Assembly (NCBI GenBank): GCA_964537955.1
Contig: CAZICY010000043.1
Span: 1 to 13,899, forward strand
DNA length: 13,899 bases
From: Mxb001 sp964537955
GTDB taxonomy: Bacteria; Actinomycetota; Actinomycetes; S36-B12
Reading direction: 5' to 3'
This document shows positions 1-5,480 of the stretch, piece by piece. Numbering within the stretch: position 1 is the stretch's first letter; each line of letters starts with the position of its first letter. Under the pieces are notes generated by a model. It did no database searches, was not told the origin of the DNA, and saw only the letters and a program-made list of their open reading frames with translations. The position numbers were made by a program, and so were the translations under genes.

Positions 1-899
1 ACGTCGAGATCCCCTTCGACTTCATCAACGACTACATCGTCAAGCTGCAGTCGGGCGAGGACCTCGCACGCCCCATGGACGCGATCCGGGCCGAGCGCGA
101 TCGCGTCGTGAGCGAGTACACCGAGTTGCTGGCGACCGACGAGGACCGTGAGGCGTTCCAGGCCAAGCTGGGGCTGGCGCGCGTGGTCTTCCCCTACGTC
201 GAGAACCACAACTTCTACGTCGAGCACTGGAGCCACTCGGTTATCTGGCGCAAGATGCGCCAGCTCGGCGAGGTCTTCGTCAAGGAAGGCTTCTGGAGCG
301 AGCCCAACGACATCTTCTACCTCAAGCGCACCGAGGTGGAGGACGCCCTGTGGGACTACTACGTTTCCTGGGCCACACCCGAGCCCCCCGCCGGTCCCGG
401 CCGCTGGCCGGCCATCATTGACAAGCGCAAGGGCATCTGCAAGGCGCTCAGCGCCTGGAAGCCGGTGCCGGCCCTCGGCGCACCGCCCGAGGTGATCACC
501 GAGCCCTTCACCGTGATGCTCTGGGGCATCACCTCCGACAGCGTGAGCGCCTGGCTCGGCGGGGGAGATGCCAAGGAGGGCGAGCTGCGCGGCATGGCGG
601 CTTCGCCGGGGCTCGTGGAGGGCCCTGCCCGGGTGATCTTCTCCCCGGATCAGATCGGCGAGATCCAGCAGGGCGAGATCCTGGTGGCCCCGCTGACGGC
701 GCCCTCGTGGGCACCGATCTTCGGCAAGATCCAAGCGACGGTCACCGACACCGGCGGCATGATGAGCCACGCGGCCATCGTCTGCCGGGAGTACGGCCTG
801 CCCGCCGTCACCGGGACCGGCTTTGCCACCACCAACATCAAGACCGGCCAGCGCATCCGCGTCGATGGCAACAACGGCGTCGTCACGGTCCTCGACTGA
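1..899 (+). CDS. PEP-utilising enzyme, C-terminal part (5' end outside window)
   Basis: This is the 3' portion of a phosphoenolpyruvate-utilising enzyme (PEP synthase, phenylphosphate synthase or rifampin phosphotransferase-like superfamily). The frame is open from base 3, giving about 298 visible residues; the ATG at 75 is internal. The last 100 residues form the mobile swivelling phosphohistidine domain. They begin at a G-x-x-A-S-P-G-L-V-E-G segment and contain the signature TDTGGMMSHAAIVCREYG, whose phospho-accepting His is encoded at 768-770. In this family that His carries phosphate between the nucleotide-binding and substrate sites. The preceding 170 residues resemble the linker region of PEP-synthase-like proteins. 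The ATP-grasp domain must lie upstream or on another subunit, and nothing visible gives the substrate. A strong hairpin follows the stop codon, so the gene is probably transcribed separately from the Rieske operon, although both lie on the same strand. Family assignment is firm and specific function is unknown. Confidence 0.9.
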   Translation, partial: VEIPFDFINDYIVKLQSGEDLARPMDAIRAERDRVVSEYTELLATDEDREAFQAKLGLARVVFPYVENHNFYVEHWSHSVIWRKMRQLGEVFVKEGFWSEPNDIFYLKRTEVEDALWDYYVSWATPEPPAGPGRWPAIIDKRKGICKALSAWKPVPALGAPPEVITEPFTVMLWGITSDSVSAWLGGGDAKEGELRGMAASPGLVEGPARVIFSPDQIGEIQQGEILVAPLTAPSWAPIFGKIQATVTDTGGMMSHAAIVCREYGLPAVTGTGFATTNIKTGQRIRVDGNNGVVTVLD

Positions 900-907
900 G
901 GGCCCAT

Positions 908-935
908 CCGGGAGGGGACTTTGGTCCCCTCCCGG
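908..935. terminator. Intrinsic terminator-like hairpin after the PEP-enzyme gene
   Basis: A perfect 12-bp inverted repeat (CCGGGAGGGGAC and GTCCCCTCCCGG) flanks a TTTG loop and starts 9 bases after the stop codon. There is no U-tract, which is usual for terminators in high-GC actinomycetes. The stem is symmetrical, so it could act in either direction. The only gene it clearly serves is the upstream PEP-utilising enzyme. Confidence 0.7.
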
Positions 936-958
936 GAACCGGTCCCGCCGGGAGGGAC
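908..958 (+). repeat. Direct repeat of the hairpin arm, giving two mutually exclusive stems
   Basis: The left arm of the terminator-like hairpin (908-919) recurs at 948-958 as CCGGGAGGGAC, one G shorter. The middle segment 924-935 can therefore pair with either copy, giving two alternative stems. The remaining sequence to 1072 shows only weak -10-like hexamers (989-994 and 1011-1016) with no recognisable -35. Confidence 0.55.
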
Positions 959-1072
959 GCTCCTCTCCCCGCAGGGCCACGCAATCCCTAGCGTCACCCG
1001 CACCGCCCGGTACCGTCGAGGCACCGGACGCGCAAGGCCTGAAGAGCAGTATCGGAACTGGAAGGACCGCCC

Positions 1073-2332
1073 ATGCTGACCGTCGAGCAGAACGAGGAAC
1101 TCACCCAGGTCGGACCCGGCACCCCGATGGGGGAGTTGCTGCGCCGCTACTGGTATCCCATCGCCTTCGAGCAGGACTTCGACTCGGCGCCGACCAAGAC
1201 CGTGCGCCTGCTCGGCGAGGACTGGACTCTCTTCAAGACGCCCAAGTCCGGCAGGTACGGCATCGTCGCGGAGCATTGCCCGCACCGCAGTGCCTCCCTC
1301 ACCTACGGGGTCGTGCACGAGGATGGCATCCGCTGCGGCTACCACGGCTGGAAGTGGGACTTCGACGGCAACTGCCTGGAGCAGCCGGCAGAGGCCGACA
1401 ACCAGAACTTCCGTGATCGCGTCAAGCAGAAGGCCGGCAAGGCCCAGGTGATGGGCGGGATGGTGTGGGTCTACGTCGGTCCGGATCCGGCACCTGAGCT
1501 CCCGCGCTTCGACGTGTTCGTGATGGACGGTGTCAAGGACTGCGGATACACGACTCTTCCGTGCAACTGGCTCCAGATCATGGAGAACTCCGTCGATCCC
1601 CATCACGTGGAGTGGCTGCACGGGTACTACTTCAACTTCATGGGTGAGACCCAGGGCTTCGATGCGCCGAAGGCCTTCCAGAAGAAGCACCTCAAGACGG
1701 GCTTCGAGGAGATGGAGTGGGGCATCCTCAAGCGCCGCGTGCTCGAGGGAGGCACCGAGGAGAACGACGACTGGAAGGTCGGTCACCCCCTGGTGTTCCC
1801 CTACTTCATGCGCGTCGGAGGCGCGGGGATCGATCAGATGCAGATTCGCGTGCCCATCGACGACACGACGACCTGGAAGCTCTTCTACTCCAACCACGCT
1901 CCCACCGGCGGGGTGTGGGAGGCGCAGGAGCGGCCGGTGTTCTACGAGTACCTCTGGAGGGACGAGGCCGGCCGCTTCATCACCGACTACATCGAGGGCC
2001 AGGACATCATGGCCTGGGTGAGCCAGGGCACGATCACCGATCGCACGCAGGAGCATCTCGGACGCTCCGATGCGGGTGTCGCCATGCTGCGCAAGATGTT
2101 CAAGGAGAACATGAAGCGCGTCGCCAACGGCGAGGATCCCCTGGGGACCGTCCGCGAGCAGCACGAGATCATCGTGCTGCCGTGCGAGCGCGACAAGTTC
2201 GGTGCCGAGCGGGAGTTCGCGCAGGCGTGGATCACGGGCGGCTCGTCGCGATACAGCCCCATCAAGGAGCAGCTCCTGGCCCTTCACGAGCAGGCGTGGG
2301 CCAATCGCGAGAAGGCGGGAGCGGGTGCCTGA
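1073..2332 (+). CDS. Rieske non-heme iron oxygenase, phthalate-dioxygenase type, alpha subunit
   Basis: This encodes a 419-aa aromatic-ring-hydroxylating oxygenase alpha subunit that would bind a Rieske [2Fe-2S] cluster and a mononuclear iron. The Rieske ligands are visible as C69-P-H71 and C88-G-Y-H91, followed by GWKW. The mononuclear iron site appears as N172-x2-D175-x2-H178-x4-H183. The segment GQDIMAWVSQG places the likely carboxylate ligand at D311, as in phthalate 4,5-dioxygenase relatives. Such enzymes usually work without a beta subunit, and none is present here. They take electrons from a reductase and ferredoxin; fprA four genes on is a candidate reductase. A good ribosome-binding site (GGAAGGA, 1060-1066) lies 6 bases before the ATG. 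The stop codon overlaps the next gene by 8 bases. Substrate is unknown; homologues hydroxylate or O-demethylate aromatic acids and other ring compounds. Confidence 0.93.
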   Translation: MLTVEQNEELTQVGPGTPMGELLRRYWYPIAFEQDFDSAPTKTVRLLGEDWTLFKTPKSGRYGIVAEHCPHRSASLTYGVVHEDGIRCGYHGWKWDFDGNCLEQPAEADNQNFRDRVKQKAGKAQVMGGMVWVYVGPDPAPELPRFDVFVMDGVKDCGYTTLPCNWLQIMENSVDPHHVEWLHGYYFNFMGETQGFDAPKAFQKKHLKTGFEEMEWGILKRRVLEGGTEENDDWKVGHPLVFPYFMRVGGAGIDQMQIRVPIDDTTTWKLFYSNHAPTGGVWEAQERPVFYEYLWRDEAGRFITDYIEGQDIMAWVSQGTITDRTQEHLGRSDAGVAMLRKMFKENMKRVANGEDPLGTVREQHEIIVLPCERDKFGAEREFAQAWITGGSSRYSPIKEQLLALHEQAWANREKAGAGA

Positions 2333-2618
2333 TGACACCGCGGAGGATCGGGCGCGGGTCGCGTTGAGCGATTTGCCGCCTGATCCCCATCGGCTGCCGC
2401 CTCCGGGGGCGTGGTTCGCTCCCGACGCGGAGCGCCACCTCCTGGACCGACCCAAGTTCTGTCCGATGTGCGCAGCGAGCATCGAGACCCACGGGGGGAT
2501 CTCGACGGAGTACTGGATGTCGGACCAGCGCGTCTTCATGACCTGGTGCGGCGAGTGCGGCTGGTTCGGCGACGTCGTGCGCTACGACATGGTGACGATC
2601 ACGGAGGAGGAGCACTGA
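2325..2618 (+). CDS. Small zinc-ribbon protein of unknown function
   Basis: This is a 97-aa acidic protein with two CxxC pairs, C46-P-M-C49 and C75-G-E-C78, each near aromatic residues. That arrangement is typical of a four-cysteine zinc ribbon (rubredoxin-like iron binding is a less likely alternative). The GTG at 2325 is chosen because it is the only start codon near the end of the Rieske gene and overlaps that gene by 8 bases, with a GGGAG at 2317-2321. A much longer in-frame reading from 2202 would lie entirely within the Rieske gene and is low-complexity arginine-rich, so it is rejected. The tight coupling suggests a role with the oxygenase, such as complex assembly, metal delivery or regulation. 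This is inference, as I do not recognise a named family. Confidence 0.75.
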   Translation: MPDDTAEDRARVALSDLPPDPHRLPPPGAWFAPDAERHLLDRPKFCPMCAASIETHGGISTEYWMSDQRVFMTWCGECGWFGDVVRYDMVTITEEEH

Positions 2619-2621
2619 GAG

Positions 2622-2651
2622 ATGGGCAACATCTCGAAGGCTCAACCATGA
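2622..2651 (+). CDS. Possible 9-codon coupling ORF ahead of the HAD gene
   Basis: ATG at 2622 opens a nine-residue ORF (MGNISKAQP). Its TGA at 2649-2651 overlaps the ATG of the HAD gene as ATGA. A strong purine-rich ribosome-binding site (GGAGGAGGAG, 2603-2612) lies 9 bases upstream, inside the end of the zinc-ribbon gene. The layout would pass ribosomes from one gene to the next. It may be chance, because the HAD gene also has its own GAAGG at 2636-2640. Confidence 0.3.
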   Translation: MGNISKAQP

Positions 2652-3301
2652 CCGCCCTCGTCTTCGACTTCGGCGGTCCCGTCCTGCTCACCCCCTTCGA
2701 GCTCCGCGCTGTGGGTGAGCGCTCGCTCGGACTTCCGCCGGGGACGCTCGCGTGGACAGGGCCCTTCGATCCCGACTCCGACGACGACTGGCGCACGTTC
2801 CAGGCCGGCGGCATGACGGAGCGCGAGTACTGGGCCCGGCGATGCGAGGAGTTCCACGAGATCAGCGGCGAGCCCGCGCAGATGCCCTTCTTCATGGCGC
2901 ATCTCTACTCCGGCAGCGAGGAGGAGCTCGTCCGTCCCGCGGCGCGCCAGCTCATCGCCGACGCCAAGCAAGCGGGCCTTCCCGTCGGGATCCTCACCAA
3001 CGACCTCACGGCGTTCCACGACCAGCAGTGGCTGGATCGGATGACGATCCTGCGCGAGTTCGACTTCATGGTGGACGGGCGCACGGATGGGGTGATGAAG
3101 CCCGATCCCCGGGCCTATCTGCTCATGGCCGAGCGAATGGGCGTCCCGCCCGAGGAGTGCGTCTTCATCGACGACCAGCCTGGCAACCTCGTCGGCGCGG
3201 AAGGCGTCGGCATGCGTACCGTGCACCTCGACCCCGTGAATCCCTCGCCTGGATTCGCTGTGGCGCGGCAGATGCTCGGTCTTCCTGAGGAGGGCCCATG
3301 A
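2648..3301 (+). CDS. HAD-superfamily hydrolase (subfamily IA-like)
   Basis: This is a 217-aa haloacid-dehalogenase-like hydrolase, probably a small-molecule phosphatase. Motif I is the N-terminal FDFGGPVL with nucleophile D7, motif II is the LTN around T117, motif III is K151 in MKPDP, and motif IV is FIDDQPGN with D175 and D176. A helical cap is expected at about residues 15-95. The second acidic residue of the usual DxD in motif I is replaced by G9, as in YihX-like and epoxide-hydrolase-N-like members, so the exact chemistry is uncertain. The ATG at 2648 is preferred because it is directly followed by motif I and preceded by GAAGG at 7 bases. The longer upstream reading overlaps the zinc-ribbon gene and has no homology. 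Its stop codon overlaps the fprA start as ATGA. It could remove a phosphate within the pathway encoded here, but no substrate is indicated. Confidence 0.9.
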   Translation: MTALVFDFGGPVLLTPFELRAVGERSLGLPPGTLAWTGPFDPDSDDDWRTFQAGGMTEREYWARRCEEFHEISGEPAQMPFFMAHLYSGSEEELVRPAARQLIADAKQAGLPVGILTNDLTAFHDQQWLDRMTILREFDFMVDGRTDGVMKPDPRAYLLMAERMGVPPEECVFIDDQPGNLVGAEGVGMRTVHLDPVNPSPGFAVARQMLGLPEEGP

Positions 3302-4653
3302 CCCGTCCGTTGCGCGTGGCCATCATCGGCTCCGGCCCGTCCGGGATGTACGCCGCAGATGCCCTGGTAGGCCAGGACGACATCCCCGTCTCGATCGACA
3401 TCATCGACCGGCTGCCCAGCCCCTTCGGGCTCGTGCGCTACGGCGTGGCGCCGGATCACCTGAGTATCCGGTCCGTACGCGACACCCTCGACAAGGTCCT
3501 CGACCATCCCGGCGTGCGCTTCCTCGGTAACGTCGAGGTGGGAAGCGACCTCACATGGGAGCAGTTGCGCGCGTTCTACGACGCCATCGTGCTCACATAC
3601 GGCGCCTCGCGCGACCGCTCCCTCGGGATCCCGGGTGAGGATCTGCCCGGCAGCATCGCTGCCACGGACTTCGTCAACTGGTACACCGGGCACCCCGACA
3701 CCGACCCCGATGCCTTCACCGGGTTCCTCGCGCAGAGCCGGAGCGTGGCGGTGATCGGCGTGGGCAACGTCGCGGTGGACGTCACCCGGGTGCTCTCGAA
3801 GTCGCCCGGGGAGATCGAGCACACGGACATGCCGGAGCACGTCTTCGCTGCTCTACGAGGGTCGGGTATCCGCGAGGTCCACCTCGTCGGCCGACGCGGC
3901 CCGGCGCAGGCCACCTGGACGACCAAGGAGCTTCGCGAGCTCGGCGAGCTCGAGCAGGCGCAGGTGCTCGTGACTGAGGGCGGCGAGATCGACGATCCCT
4001 CGAGCCAGCGCGCGATTGCGGACGACAAGGCGGTCGCCCGCAACGTCAAGGTGATCGAGGAGTGGTCGCTGCACCAGGATGACGGGCGCGAACGGCGCAT
4101 TCACCTGCACTTCCGGTGCCGGCCGGTGGAGATCCGCGGCCGCGATCGTGTCGAGGCGCTCGTCGTGGAGACGACGGTGCTCGACGATGCGGGCCAGGCG
4201 ACCGGGACGGGGGAGACGCATGTCATCCCGGTCGACGGGGTGATCCGCAGCGTCGGCTATCGCGGCACGGCACTTGCCGGGGTTCCCTTCGACGAGCGCC
4301 GCAATGTCATCCCCAATCGCGAGGGCCGCGTCCTCGACGGTGACACGCCCGTGCCGGGGGTGTACGTCGCAGGCTGGATCAAGCGTGGTCCGACCGGCAT
4401 CATCGGCACCAACAAGAAGGACGCGGTGCAGACAGTCGCATGCCTCCTGCAGGATGCCGCGGACCCGGGCGCGTGGACCGCGACCCAGCCAACTCGGGAG
4501 GCAGTCGACGCCGCACTCGCGAGCGGGGCTGTCGTGGGGGTTGGCGGATGGCGACGCATCGACGCCGCGGAGCGAGCCCTCGGCGCCACGCGCGGCCGTG
4601 ACCGCACCACCATCCACGCGCGCGAGGACCTCCTCGCCGCAGCGTCCGACTAG
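3298..4653 (+). CDS. fprA: NADPH-ferredoxin/adrenodoxin-type reductase FprA
   Basis: This is a 451-aa flavoprotein of the adrenodoxin-reductase family, closely resembling mycobacterial FprA. It transfers electrons from NADPH through FAD to a ferredoxin in the cytoplasm. The FAD-binding GSGPSG is at residues 11-16, followed by the family signature GLVRYGVAPDH (44-54). The NADP-binding site is GVGNVAVDVTR at 154-164, with VGRRGP at 197-202. The C-terminal FAD-contacting signature GWIKRGPTGIIGTNKKDA is at 359-376. A strong GAGGAGGG at 3287-3294 precedes the ATG, which overlaps the HAD stop. Its position at the end of the Rieske operon suggests it feeds the oxygenase. No typical ferredoxin gene is in the window, so the carrier is either encoded elsewhere or is the sucrase/ferredoxin-like protein encoded convergently. 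The two genes overlap by 4 bases at their stop codons. Confidence 0.93.
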   Translation: MTRPLRVAIIGSGPSGMYAADALVGQDDIPVSIDIIDRLPSPFGLVRYGVAPDHLSIRSVRDTLDKVLDHPGVRFLGNVEVGSDLTWEQLRAFYDAIVLTYGASRDRSLGIPGEDLPGSIAATDFVNWYTGHPDTDPDAFTGFLAQSRSVAVIGVGNVAVDVTRVLSKSPGEIEHTDMPEHVFAALRGSGIREVHLVGRRGPAQATWTTKELRELGELEQAQVLVTEGGEIDDPSSQRAIADDKAVARNVKVIEEWSLHQDDGRERRIHLHFRCRPVEIRGRDRVEALVVETTVLDDAGQATGTGETHVIPVDGVIRSVGYRGTALAGVPFDERRNVIPNREGRVLDGDTPVPGVYVAGWIKRGPTGIIGTNKKDAVQTVACLLQDAADPGAWTATQPTREAVDAALASGAVVGVGGWRRIDAAERALGATRGRDRTTIHAREDLLAAASD

Positions 4654-5480
4654 TCCGGGTCCTGCGCGCTCCACGCGGACCACGGCTCGGGGTCCGCGCC
4701 GCAGGACGCCGGCCTGCGAGCATCGCCCGGGAGCTGACGCAGCGTGACCGACGGGACACCCGAGAAGGTCGCCCGCACCTGTCCGCCGCCGGAGTCCTCC
4801 ACTGTCGCCGTGCGCGGATCGACGACATGCCCTCGGGCGAGCAGGTGCGCCTCGGCCGCCTGGGCAGCGGGCGCCAGCGCACTGCGCCCCCGCAGCCAGG
4901 CGCTCGTCCGCGGGGTGGGGCCGGAATCGATGAGGCTCCGGGCGACCTCCGCGTCGAGCCTGCCGTAGACCAGGCCCGTGCCGACGAGCAATGCCGTGGG
5001 AGCGAAGCGATGCCCGCCGAGGTGGGAGCACTCCCATGCGCGCTCATCGCTCAATGCCTGCACGAGGGCCCGGCCGTCGAGGCCGCAGCACAGGTCGCGC
5101 GCAGAGTTGGCGCACACGGCGAGCACAGGTGCCAGGGGATCTGGGATCGCCCGCTCGGACGGCGGGCCGGATGCGGGCCATGCGAGGAGCTCGGCGTGGT
5201 CATCGACGAGCGCGACGCGGGTGGGGGGATCGCCGGGCAGCGAGCCCGCAAACCACACGCGCAGGGGCGCGCTGGGATCTGCGGCCGGATGCCTGCCTGC
5301 GCGTCGTACGAGCAGCACCCGGCGCTCGTCGGAGGACGCCAGCTCGCGCACGACGGCCACCCGGGAGTCCGCGAGCGCCTGGCGACCCCAAGGGCCGGGC
5401 ACCTCGATGAGCCACCACCAGCGGGCCACGGGAGCCGTGCCTGCCAGGGGCTCGTCGACGGCCGTCTGCGAGCAGCGCAT
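4650..5480 (-). CDS. Sucrase/ferredoxin-like (Apd1-type) protein
   Basis: This 276-aa protein belongs to the sucrase/ferredoxin-like family (Pfam Suc_Fer-like), a thioredoxin-fold group. The yeast member Apd1 binds a [2Fe-2S] cluster with two cysteines and two histidines. The N-terminus has the family pattern C-S-x7-PLAGTAP followed by a WWWLIEVPGPWG segment. The cluster-binding half shows CANSARDLCCG (C123, C131, C132) and then CSHLGGHRFAP, in which H153 and H157 match the HxGGH motif. The start ATG shares its A with the TGA of the parC-like gene (TGATG) and has no Shine-Dalgarno sequence, so translation is probably coupled to it. The C-terminal 90 residues are less conserved and the far end is rich in Pro, Ser and Ala. 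A redox role is likely. Its convergence on fprA makes FprA a reasonable partner, but this is inference. Confidence 0.85.
   Translation of the reverse strand: MRCSQTAVDEPLAGTAPVARWWWLIEVPGPWGRQALADSRVAVVRELASSDERRVLLVRRAGRHPAADPSAPLRVWFAGSLPGDPPTRVALVDDHAELLAWPASGPPSERAIPDPLAPVLAVCANSARDLCCGLDGRALVQALSDERAWECSHLGGHRFAPTALLVGTGLVYGRLDAEVARSLIDSGPTPRTSAWLRGRSALAPAAQAAEAHLLARGHVVDPRTATVEDSGGGQVRATFSGVPSVTLRQLPGDARRPASCGADPEPWSAWSAQDPD

Noticed and set aside
989..1016. TAGCGT (989-994) and TACCGT (1011-1016) as promoters for the Rieske operon
   Set aside because: Both fit TANNNT, but neither has a -35 or decisive spacing, and such hexamers occur often by chance.
2202..2324. N-terminal extension of the zinc-ribbon gene to an ATG at 2202
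   Set aside because: The extra 41 residues lie wholly inside the Rieske gene and are Arg/Ser-rich. The GTG at 2325 gives an ordinary short overlap.
650..2539. 629-codon open frame on the minus strand opposite the Rieske gene
   Set aside because: It mirrors a gene with clear catalytic motifs. Long antisense frames are expected from the codon bias of GC-rich DNA, and its translation shows no family resemblance.
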